Below are positions 1-5,625 of a stretch of DNA of 10,037 nt, piece by piece (the first letter of the stretch is position 1; each line of letters begins with the position of its first letter). Below the pieces are notes generated by a model. That model did no database searches, was not told the origin of the DNA, and saw only the letters and a list, made by a program, of their open reading frames with translations. This DNA comes from an uncultured Alphaproteobacteria bacterium (GTDB lineage Bacteria; Pseudomonadota; Alphaproteobacteria; Micavibrionales; Micavibrionaceae): the NCBI GenBank assembly GCA_937124505.1, contig CAKZKV010000309.1, positions 1 to 10,037 on the forward strand, in the 5' to 3' direction. The position numbers and the translations under genes are program-made.

Positions 1-2
1 TG

Positions 3-788
3 TATGATCCGGAAAAATTCCACATCATTTTATTTGACCAGCGGGGAGCTGGAAAGTCCACTCCACATGCTGAACTGGAGGAAAATACAACGCAGCATTT
101 GATTGAAGACATGGAAATGCTGCGCGAAATGTTTGGATGCGAAAGCTGGAATGTATTCGGTGGATCATGGGGCAGCACACTGGCGCTGGCTTATGCAGAT
201 GCGCATCCGGAGAGGGTCCGCGGCCTTGTTGTCTATGGTATTTTTCTTTGCCGGGAGTCTGAAGTGCGCGATATGTATTTTTCAGGCGGGCCGCCTTCAA
301 AAATTTATCCTGACTATTTTGAAAAATTCCTGAGTGTTTTACCATCGAAGGATCGCGATGATCCCGTCGCAGGATATAAAAAGCTGTTTACCACTTCCGA
401 TCAGACCGTGCGGCAGGACGCCCTTCGGGAGTGGAGCCATTGGGAAATGCGGATGCTCATGCTGGTGCCGGACGAGGAGATGTTCCTGCCGGAAAATGAA
501 GATCTGGAGTGGCTGGAAAGTCATTCAAAGATAGAGCGCCATTATTTTGAGCATCATGGCTTTATTGACGGTAACCGGATTTTGAAAGAAATCGGCGGCA
601 AGTTAAAAGGAAAAACCGTCGAGATTATTCAGGGGCGCTACGATCTGATTTGCCCGGCTATTACAGCATGGGAATTGCATAAAGCGCTTCCCGAAAGCCG
701 CATCACTTTTACGCCAACATCCGGGCATAGCGGCAAGAATATGGAGACGTTGCGGGAATTAATGCGCGCTGTGACAAAATTAAGTTGA
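3..788 (+). CDS. pip: Proline iminopeptidase, 5'-truncated by the window edge
   Basis: This is an alpha/beta-hydrolase that removes N-terminal proline from peptides in the cytoplasm (peptidase family S33). The reading frame is open from base 3, so the gene begins outside the window. The visible 261 residues compare with roughly 310-320 for the family, leaving some 50-60 N-terminal residues missing. Family signatures are visible: FDQRGAGKSTPHA near the start, then the nucleophile elbow GGSWGST with the catalytic serine codon at 165-167, followed by LALAYADAHPERV. The likely acid is the Asp of GRYDLICP and the likely base is the His of SGHS near the C-terminus. The gene looks intact to its TGA stop. 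Its end overlaps the -35 box of the tRNA promoter. I take it as host backbone rather than cargo, because it lies on the far side of the tRNA from the recombinase. Confidence 0.95.
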   Translation, partial: YDPEKFHIILFDQRGAGKSTPHAELEENTTQHLIEDMEMLREMFGCESWNVFGGSWGSTLALAYADAHPERVRGLVVYGIFLCRESEVRDMYFSGGPPSKIYPDYFEKFLSVLPSKDRDDPVAGYKKLFTTSDQTVRQDALREWSHWEMRMLMLVPDEEMFLPENEDLEWLESHSKIERHYFEHHGFIDGNRILKEIGGKLKGKTVEIIQGRYDLICPAITAWELHKALPESRITFTPTSGHSGKNMETLRELMRAVTKLS

Positions 789-813
789 AACAGGAGCGGA
801 TCACCCGTATATT
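785..813 (+). promoter_or_regulatory. Sigma70-type promoter for tRNA-Arg
   Basis: TTGAAA at 785-790 (5 of 6 matches to the -35 consensus) and TATATT at 808-813 (5 of 6 to the -10) are separated by exactly 17 bases. Transcription would start near 820, about 15 bases before the mature tRNA 5' end. The -35 box overlaps the stop codon of the iminopeptidase gene. Only the sequence match supports this. Confidence 0.6.
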
Positions 814-834
814 ACGCCCTTACTATGACGATGT

Positions 835-911
835 GCGCCCTTAGCTCAGCCGGATAGAGCGTTGGTTTCCGGAGCCAAAGGCCAGAGGTTCGAATCCTCT
901 AGGGCGCGCCA
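835..911 (+). tRNA. tRNA-Arg, anticodon CCG, with encoded CCA
   Basis: A complete cloverleaf folds. The acceptor stem GCGCCCT (835-841) pairs with AGGGCGC (901-907), and the D stem GCTC pairs with GAGC (844-860). The anticodon stem TTGGT/GCCAA (862-878) carries the loop TTCCGGA with anticodon CCG, which reads the arginine codon CGG. The T stem AGAGG/CCTCT surrounds the loop TTCGAAT (884-900). Discriminator G at 908 is followed by an encoded CCA at 909-911. The recombinase gene on the other strand ends inside this tRNA, so the 3' half is the likely attachment core (attL) of an integrated element. The tRNA stays intact because the element supplies an identical 3' end. No terminator is visible after the tRNA. 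Confidence 0.97.
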
Positions 912-2444
912 TTTCTTCATATCGGTTAAATCCAGCATCTGATCGAACGGTTTTTTCAAGGAATACCGCAGGTTTTCGCCTTCCAGTTCGAGGTTCGAAA
1001 ATACAAAATTGATGAGATAGCGTTTTTGGGCCACGGTCGCACCTTTGAACTTCCCGCCCGCATTTCTAAGGAAAGCCAGCAGGTTAAGCATGGCGATTTT
1101 GAAGGAATCATCGGCTTGGCGCGCGCTTTTGATGTGATCCTCCAGCTTGATCTGCTCCAGCCGGATTTTGGCCTTTTTCTCTTCAAAATCCTGCCGTTCA
1201 ACGGTGCCGTCGAGCAATAAATCCATCAGCGTATCGAGCCGGTCTTGCGATTTATTATAAGCCTCCTGCCATTCCTTGACTTGTCTGCGAATAAAGCCGC
1301 GTTCGGAATGCTGCGTATCGCGCAAATAGCCCTCAATATACTCCTGCGCCTCGGCGGGGAGTGAGAGCTTGTCAAAGACGCTTTGCACCTGATCCAGTAC
1401 GATTTCCTCGCGCACCCAGTGCTTTTTGGTCGGGTCTTCGGGTTTCCAGGCGCGCAAATACGTCCATGTCGCGGTGTTGCCGTTTTTATAGGTGCGGGTT
1501 TTCTGATCGGTTGAAACAAGCTTGCCGGTCGCGGCGCAGCGGATCAGGCCGCGGAAAATATATTCCTTGCCGCCATATTTGAACTGCTTTTTATGCCAGC
1601 CTTTCATCACGGCTTGGCATTGATCGAATAATTCCTTGGAGATTAGGCGTTCATAGCGGTGTTCGTAAATCTGGCCTTTAATCCGCATAAACCCGTAATA
1701 AAACGGATTTTGCAAAAGCGCGTGAATGTATGAGCGGTTCGGCGGGTTTTTTACGTTCACCGCCTTGAGATCCCAGCTGCGCGCCATCGTCACCATTTCG
1801 GACAAGGTATGCGCGCCGGTGGCGTAAGTCTCAAATAGCTTGACGACCAAGGGCGCGCGCTCCGGATCAACAATCACATCGCCGCGGCCCTTTTCGTTTT
1901 TGACATTGAGATACCCAATCGGTGCACGGCCGATCCACTCGCCCAATCTGATCTTTTGATCTATGGAGCGTTTGACGTTGTCACGCATGGAATCAATGTA
2001 AGACTGCGCCATAATTACGCCCATCGACCACATCAGGCGCTCTTGGCTGGCCGAGTCTTTGTGAATGACGTAATTTTCGGTGTTGAAATGAAGCTCGATT
2101 TTGCCTTTTTGAATAAGCTCATCAAGCAAAGGATATTCCTTAAACGATCTTTGAACGCGGTCAACCTTATCGGCGACAAGCGCGATCGTTTCCTTTTGGC
2201 TCTTTACGAATTTGACCATCGCCATGAAATGCTTGCGGTCGCCAGAGGTGGAAGATTCTACAATCTCGAATGTTTTGATGACATTCAAATCGCGGCGCGC
2301 GCAATAGGTTTCAAGGCGGTGCTTTTGCGCCTCAATCGAATAACCTTCTTCTTGTTCTTTGGAGGAGACGCGGGCGAGGATGACGGCTTTTCTGGCCTTT
2401 AAGGCCGGAAATTCGCTGATATTGGAGTTAATCCGGTTCATCAT
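846..2444 (-). CDS. Large serine recombinase (integrase) ending inside tRNA-Arg
   Basis: This 532-residue protein is a large serine site-specific recombinase that would integrate and excise the element. The N-terminal resolvase domain (about residues 19-160) has the ARVSSKEQ motif, with S27 as the likely nucleophile, followed by a 'recombinase' DNA-binding domain and a long helical, probably coiled-coil segment. The zinc-ribbon region (FRGLIRCAATGKL) keeps only one cysteine, so metal binding is probably lost. I chose ATG 2444 because GAAGG lies 8 bases upstream and because it directly precedes the usual N-terminus; the frame stays open to 2492. The start overlaps the small upstream gene by 17 bases, so the two are probably co-translated. 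The last 21 codons and the TGA stop are the antisense of tRNA-Arg (846-911), giving the tail ALEDSNLWPLAPETNALSG. That tail exists only because the gene runs into the attachment site. Confidence 0.93.
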   Translation of the reverse strand: MMNRINSNISEFPALKARKAVILARVSSKEQEEGYSIEAQKHRLETYCARRDLNVIKTFEIVESSTSGDRKHFMAMVKFVKSQKETIALVADKVDRVQRSFKEYPLLDELIQKGKIELHFNTENYVIHKDSASQERLMWSMGVIMAQSYIDSMRDNVKRSIDQKIRLGEWIGRAPIGYLNVKNEKGRGDVIVDPERAPLVVKLFETYATGAHTLSEMVTMARSWDLKAVNVKNPPNRSYIHALLQNPFYYGFMRIKGQIYEHRYERLISKELFDQCQAVMKGWHKKQFKYGGKEYIFRGLIRCAATGKLVSTDQKTRTYKNGNTATWTYLRAWKPEDPTKKHWVREEIVLDQVQSVFDKLSLPAEAQEYIEGYLRDTQHSERGFIRRQVKEWQEAYNKSQDRLDTLMDLLLDGTVERQDFEEKKAKIRLEQIKLEDHIKSARQADDSFKIAMLNLLAFLRNAGGKFKGATVAQKRYLINFVFSNLELEGENLRYSLKKPFDQMLDLTDMKKWRALEDSNLWPLAPETNALSG

Positions 2445-2709
2445 CGTTTTTGCCTTCGGCCTCAGACTGGGCCTGATCAATCGAAATTTCAAGCATCAAT
2501 TTGGCAAATCCGAGGAGATTTCGCGTGGCTTCATCGGCCTCTTGTTCTTCAAGCCCTTCCGGGTAGAGCGAGCAAATATAGTCTTTCAGACCGTCATAAT
2601 GCTGGCGCGCCTTTTTGCTGTCCGGCAGGCTCCAGATTTCATCATCGGGAAAGCATGGTTTGATCTCTTTGCTCATACTATCCAGAATATCCGGATAGGC
2701 CCGTGTCAA
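2428..2709 (-). CDS. Small acidic protein upstream of the recombinase
   Basis: I do not recognise this protein. It is hydrophilic and acidic, with a Glu/Asp-rich C-terminus ending in NDDEPD, and it is largely helical by composition. The frame can start at TTG 2709 (93 residues) or ATG 2676 (82 residues, beginning MSKEIKP). A GGAGG lies 14 bases before the TTG, which is too far to be convincing, and the ATG has only a weak GGAT, so the start is unsettled. Its 3' end overlaps the recombinase start, so the two genes are probably one operon with coupled translation. Small proteins next to serine integrases are sometimes recombination directionality factors, but that is inference from position only. 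A palindrome at 2747-2763 may control the pair. Confidence 0.7.
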   Translation of the reverse strand: MTRAYPDILDSMSKEIKPCFPDDEIWSLPDSKKARQHYDGLKDYICSLYPEGLEEQEADEATRNLLGFAKLMLEISIDQAQSEAEGKNDDEPD

Positions 2710-2746
2710 TCTAAAGCGGAAAACCTCCGGGATTTTGTTTGAAATC

Positions 2747-2763
2747 TGTCAACCAGGTTGACA
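2747..2763. promoter_or_regulatory. Operator-like 17-bp palindrome
   Basis: TGTCAACCAGGTTGACA is a perfect 8-bp inverted repeat with a single central base. It lies about 40 bases upstream of the small gene and recombinase pair. On the minus strand it directly follows TTTACA (2764-2769), a possible -35 box, and it also contains TTGACA itself; no convincing -10 was found at 17 bases. A half-site TGTCAA recurs at 2704-2709. This layout suits a repressor site for the integration operon, but the binding protein is unknown. Confidence 0.4.
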
Positions 2764-2863
2764 TGTAAACCTCGATTTTAGCGCTGTGACTGGCGGGATG
2801 GCGCGCCGCCCATACCCCTGAGCGTTTCAAAGCTTCAAAAGAACCTATCTTTTTGATTTGAGC

Positions 2864-3101
2864 GTAACAGGCGTAACATTTGGTGTAACAGCGTTAAGCT
2901 ATTATAATTAAATGACAATTTTTGTTTTTGTTACGCTGTTACACTGTTACAGCGGTATATACGTATGTGAGGAGGGTTATTGAAAACCATACGTGTATAT
3001 ATACGTCTATTTCTTGAAAAAGCGTAACATCGTAACAGATGTCACTTTTCCTGTTTTAGATCAATGGATTAAAATGTTACGGCGGGTGTTACGGATGTTA
3101 C
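2864..3101. repeat. Dyad-symmetric array of 11 GTAACA boxes
   Basis: Forward GTAACA boxes start at 2864, 2873 and 2885. Reverse boxes (TGTTAC) start at 2929, 2937 and 2945. Forward boxes again start at 3024 and 3032, and reverse boxes at 3075, 3087 and 3096. Reflecting the outer left triplet about 2982.5 lands exactly on the outer right triplet, including its 9- and 12-base spacings. Two of the inner left boxes land within one base of the inner right pair. The third inner right position is missing or decayed. The preferred context is about [AG][CG][CT]GTAACA. About 0.1 copy would be expected by chance in this length. The pattern suggests iterons or clustered protein-binding sites around a replication, partition or transfer origin; the function is inferred. 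Confidence 0.8.
2955..3006. repeat. TA-rich inverted repeat at the centre of the array
   Basis: GTATATACGTATG (2955-2967) faces CATACGTGTATATATACGT (2988-3006). The arms match over CATACGT and ATATAC, with four extra bases in the right arm. The 20-base spacer contains GGAGGG. The repeat sits close to the symmetry centre of the GTAACA array, which suggests that it is part of the same structure, for example a melting or extrusion site. Confidence 0.6.
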
Positions 3102-3102
3102 G

Positions 3103-3855
3103 TTATTCGCCTTTTTGCGGCAGGAGCGGCGTGGGAATAATCGTCGCGCGGGAGAGAACGCCGCTAAAGCGTACCGGCAGCGGCGCGCTTTTTACTTCAT
3201 CGAGATAACGCAGGGCCGTGATCCAGCCGCCGCCCTCCCACTTACTGCTCTTAAAAACCCGGCTTAACCCTTCGTGATTGTTAGCAATGAGAAGATAAGG
3301 CTGGCTGGAATGATAGTCCTTAATCAATATCCCGATTTGCTTCAAAGCATCGCGGGCGAAGTTTCCGCTCTGGCTGTCCAGTCCTTCCAAAATCATGGTG
3401 GCGATTGTTTTCTCTTCCCGGCCATAGGGTGTGATCGGGCTGGAATAGAGCTTGGTCAGGCATTGTTGCCCCTCGTTTTCTTCCTCATCCCATTGCCAGT
3501 CCTGAATGAGCGGCTGAGCCGTTTGCATGCGCTCCTGCCATGAGTCCGCATCCTCCGGCGGGTGGTTGTAGAGTAGAATGTCTGCACCGGCCAAGATCGT
3601 AGCGATTTGATCGGCAGCGCGGGCGGTGAGGCCTACGCTCATCAAATTACCCTTAAATCCTGCGGAAGCGCTTTGAATATGATCTATGCGGTCAATGGTT
3701 CTGCGCCAAAGTTTGAGGCTTATCGCTTCAGCTTGTTTGATCCGGCTTTCAATATCCGGCAAGGTTTGCAATGATAATGGCTTAATTTTAAGACGCGTAA
3801 TCCGGGCGCGGTCTTGCGGCTCTAAATGGGTGGGATGAATGCAAAACATCATCAC
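3103..3855 (-). pseudogene. C-terminal remnant of a possible replication helicase/primase-type protein
   Basis: About 250 residues remain, from MMFCIHPTHL to the C-terminus LSRATIIPTPLLPQKGE. The pattern resembles the C-terminal part of large DUF927/primase-helicase-like proteins of mobile elements. Those end with a short 'dRaRIt.L' strand region, a helical middle (here AADQIATILAGADILL) and a final R-x-SGV-x-SRAT strand. I recall this from memory and hold it loosely. No ATPase or primase motif is present, so the N-terminal catalytic part is gone. The open frame continues to 3948, but those extra codons overlap a cytochrome b561 fragment in another frame, so they are not original to this gene. 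The stop codon lies two bases from the last GTAACA box, which would fit a replication gene beside its origin. A shorter functional gene starting at ATG 3852 cannot be excluded. Confidence 0.45.
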
Positions 3856-3959
3856 CGCGCCGTGACTATGAGATAGCCGGAAACCGGAATGGCCAGCATG
3901 GTGACGTAGAACAGATAATGCACCGCGCGCCCGGCCTTGCCCTGCCATCCGGGGATTAT
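3852..3959 (-). pseudogene. Fragment of a cytochrome b561 gene
   Basis: In the frame opening at 3959, about 35 residues read as an internal piece of a bacterial cytochrome b561, a di-heme membrane cytochrome. The piece includes WQGKAG, then AVHYLFYVTMLAIPVSGYL, with the histidine expected to bind heme just before the transmembrane helix. The frame is closed by TAA immediately upstream (3960-3962) and by TGA at 3852-3854, so both ends are lost. It lies between the end of the signal-peptide gene and the start of the helicase-like remnant, which marks a recombination junction at each side. The identification rests on motif recall over a short stretch. Confidence 0.6.
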
Positions 3960-3963
3960 TTAA

Positions 3964-4542
3964 TTAAGGCACGCTAAAATTGCACTTGGCGGCTAAGCTA
4001 GTAGTATCTGTATTGGTATTGTTATTAATGCCTAGAGAATTAATAACATGCGAATGCGAAGTGAAATAGCCAATTCCCATCTTAGGATATAAGGTTACCA
4101 TCCACGTGGTTCCTCCTCTTGTCCCTTGAATGTGTCGGGTTGCCGTTATTACGAAATCATTTTTATTTATGATAGTGTTTTTTTCCGTCTTATTATTTTT
4201 ATCTTTCGCCGTAAGTATATTCTTTAAATCGTCTGGTACAGCATTCCCCCAGATTGAATATAAAATGTTTGGCTCTTCAGAATTGATAAAAAATGAAGGT
4301 TTCATGTTTGAATAACCGTCTTCACCAATAATAAACCCTTGATCCGTTGACTGAATTTTTTGTCCCTGCAAATCGAAAATATCCCCGTAATCGATCCTCG
4401 GGCCTTTGGGGCTTTCGCATGTAGCCATCAAAATAAAATCTTCAGCAAAAGATTTTCCAGAAAATGAAAATATACTGATCAATCCATAAAGAATTAATAA
4501 GAATATGATATAGGGATATTTTTTATGATCCTTTTTTTTCAT
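3964..4542 (-). CDS. Unknown exported protein with a signal peptide
   Basis: This 192-residue protein is not recognised. The N-terminus has a lysine-rich start (MKKKDHKKYPY), a hydrophobic helix (IIFLLILYGLISIFSFSG) and a likely signal peptidase I site at SFA|ED, so it is probably periplasmic or secreted. The mature part has two cysteines, one near the beginning (ATCESP) and one near the end (AAKCNFS), which could form a disulfide. It is rich in Asn, Thr and Gly and looks mostly beta-stranded. GAGGA lies 8 bases before the ATG. The start overlaps the end of the upstream gene by 20 bases, so translation is probably coupled. Base composition is much more AT-rich than in the neighbours on either side, suggesting separate acquisition. 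The gene ends a few bases from the cytochrome b561 scrap, so the cassette seems to be cut off there. Confidence 0.82.
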   Translation of the reverse strand: MKKKDHKKYPYIIFLLILYGLISIFSFSGKSFAEDFILMATCESPKGPRIDYGDIFDLQGQKIQSTDQGFIIGEDGYSNMKPSFFINSEEPNILYSIWGNAVPDDLKNILTAKDKNNKTEKNTIINKNDFVITATRHIQGTRGGTTWMVTLYPKMGIGYFTSHSHVINSLGINNNTNTDTTSLAAKCNFSVP

Positions 4543-5050
4543 ATGGGTTTTCCTCTCTCATTAGGCTGCGCCAATTTAAATAAGGCCCAAGGACTTCAAG
4601 GCAACTTGTATCAATGTACCTATTCTTTAACTCTTTTCTACAATTATTCAAGTATTCCTGAACAATAGAGAAGATTTTTTCGTTAGAAGCATTGCTTGGT
4701 ATTTCCATTTCGTCAGCCAGTTTGTGGCCTTTCCATTCAAAAACTTTCTTTCTTGTCCGGACAATTCTTTTCCCTTTTGTTAGCCAGTATTCACCGCGAA
4801 TTTGTGTTCCTACAAAATGCAATTCAATGAAGCCAATAATTTCATTGTAATTCCAGGCGCCTCCGTATTTATTTCGAAGCCGTTCACGGTCACGCTCTTC
4901 TTCATTCGGATTTTGGCGATAGAATTCTGCAACATATTGACTTGACCTGCTATCACTTATTTCCTTCTCAATAAACTTATCTCTTTCATCGTAATAAAGA
5001 TCTTGGGATAAGCGATAAATTGGAATTTTAAGGAAATGCGGGGAATTCAT
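4523..5050 (-). CDS. Unknown cytosolic protein, first gene of an AT-rich pair
   Basis: This 175-residue soluble protein has no name that I recognise. It opens with IPIYRLSQDLYYDERDKFIEKEI and has a central block around NEIIGFIELHFVGTQIRGEYW, then a basic stretch (KGKRIVRTRKKVFEWKG) and a helical C-terminus. The block looks like a conserved, ordered core and the frame shows no decay. There is no signal peptide or membrane segment. The start at ATG 5050 fits the sharp onset of the ordered sequence, although its ribosome binding site is weak; TATAAC at 5072-5077 is a possible -10 box with no good -35. It overlaps the signal-peptide gene by 20 bases and shares its AT-rich composition, so the two probably work as one unit, with one product inside the cell and one exported. 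Confidence 0.82.
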   Translation of the reverse strand: MNSPHFLKIPIYRLSQDLYYDERDKFIEKEISDSRSSQYVAEFYRQNPNEEERDRERLRNKYGGAWNYNEIIGFIELHFVGTQIRGEYWLTKGKRIVRTRKKVFEWKGHKLADEMEIPSNASNEKIFSIVQEYLNNCRKELKNRYIDTSCLEVLGPYLNWRSLMREENPYEKKGS

Positions 5051-5165
5051 ATTGGTTGTTTTCTAAAGTTGTTATATCGAATTTTCCATGATTTTAGTTT
5101 ACCAAATAGATACGAGATGTTGAGTCTCATTTTGACCGGATGTCTGCACTGGGGGCTTGATGATC

Positions 5166-5465
5166 TCAGCGCAGCATTTCGCTGCTATGCTTTTTCGGGT
5201 TTTCAGGAACAATCAGGCCGAATTCGTTTTTGAGACGGTGATAGGCTTTGGTCTTTGAAAAGGCTGCCCATTTTGCCTCTGCACACTCTAACCCTTCGGT
5301 AACTTGTACATAAACATCTGCGCATACAGGCTGGAATGCTACATAAGCCGGATTGCGCCGGGCAAATTCCCACATCCATTGATAATGCCACAGCCCCTTA
5401 TACCGCCACGCGCCCGCGCCGGAATGATAAAGATCAGGGTCTTTTCTGGATTGCCGCAACGCCAT
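5166..5465 (-). CDS. Small WEF-x-RRN-motif protein (DUF6499-like)
   Basis: This is a 99-residue protein with the motif WMWEFARRNPAY at residues 30-41. That resembles the N-terminal W-x-WEFLRRNP-x-Y module of the short transcriptional-regulator-like proteins (DUF6499 type) common on alphaproteobacterial conjugative and integrative elements. It continues with FGLIVPENPKK, like the W/F-GL-x-x-P-x-xP segment that follows in those proteins. The family name is from memory. Start ATG 5465 has only a weak GGA 8 bases upstream. A terminator-like hairpin separates it from the coiled-coil gene upstream, so it probably has its own promoter, which I could not identify. The gene at 6814-7653 carries the same motif in a longer protein. 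A role in DNA binding or regulation is plausible but not shown. Confidence 0.7.
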   Translation of the reverse strand: MALRQSRKDPDLYHSGAGAWRYKGLWHYQWMWEFARRNPAYVAFQPVCADVYVQVTEGLECAEAKWAAFSKTKAYHRLKNEFGLIVPENPKKHSSEMLR

Positions 5466-5479
5466 GAGAAATATCCGAG

Positions 5480-5531
5480 AATAAAAGAAGCCCCGGCGGC
5501 AGAGGACGAAGAGGAAAATGCCGCCGAGGCT
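5480..5531 (-). terminator. Rho-independent terminator after the coiled-coil gene
   Basis: Read on the minus strand, AGCCTCGGCGGC (5531-5520) pairs with GCCGCCGGGGCT (5500-5489) at 11 of 12 positions and is followed by TTCTTTTAT. The stem is GC-rich and the loop is long, at 19 bases. It lies about 95 bases past the stop of the gene ending at 5626 and just before the next gene, a sensible place to end that transcript. The long loop lowers confidence. Confidence 0.5.
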
Positions 5532-5534
5532 CTA

Positions 5535-5613
5535 TTTGCCGGAAGCATGCCAACAGATCAAAGCACTCACGGGAAAAAGGAGAAAGCCTTACCTTAATCT
5601 GTCTACCGGCAAA
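5535..5613. repeat. Short inverted repeat TTTGCCGG / CCGGCAAA
   Basis: TTTGCCGG at 5535-5542 and CCGGCAAA at 5606-5613 are perfect 8-bp inverted arms 63 bases apart. They lie in the gap between the coiled-coil gene and its terminator hairpin. The arms are short and could be chance; no function is assigned. Confidence 0.3.
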
Positions 5614-5625
5614 TTCTGATGAATG

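Larger units (their letters stand above)
2710..3102. other. Non-coding control region with a symmetric box array
   Basis: No convincing gene lies in these 393 bases. They hold the 17-bp palindrome, a stretch with no clear structure at about 2770-2860, an AT-rich segment at about 2900-2930, and eleven GTAACA/TGTTAC boxes between 2864 and 3101. A TA-rich inverted repeat sits in the middle of the box array. The region lies between the integration operon, which is transcribed away from it, and the 3' end of a gene that may be a replication-protein remnant. This is the sort of place where an origin, a partition site or a large operator would be expected. Confidence 0.7.

Noticed and set aside
1956..2402. 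148-codon plus-strand open frame
   Set aside because: It is antisense to the recombinase catalytic domain, has no family features, and lacks a ribosome binding site; it is a shadow of the real gene.
2445..2492. N-terminal extension of the recombinase frame up to 2492
   Set aside because: It lies wholly within the upstream small gene, has no ribosome binding site, and the normal N-terminus follows the ATG at 2444, which has GAAGG at good spacing.
2862..3101. CRISPR array
   Set aside because: The repeated unit is only 6-9 bases, occurs in both orientations, and its spacings are 8-12 bases; it does not have CRISPR repeat or spacer lengths.
2993..3208. 71-codon plus-strand frame crossing the GTAACA array
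   Set aside because: It uses GTG with no ribosome binding site at usable distance and runs through the repeats into the antisense of the helicase-like remnant.
5304..5597. 97-codon plus-strand frame with an acidic C-terminal part
   Set aside because: Its first half is antisense to the WEF-x-RRN gene and its second half is the terminator hairpin and spacer; it has no ribosome binding site.
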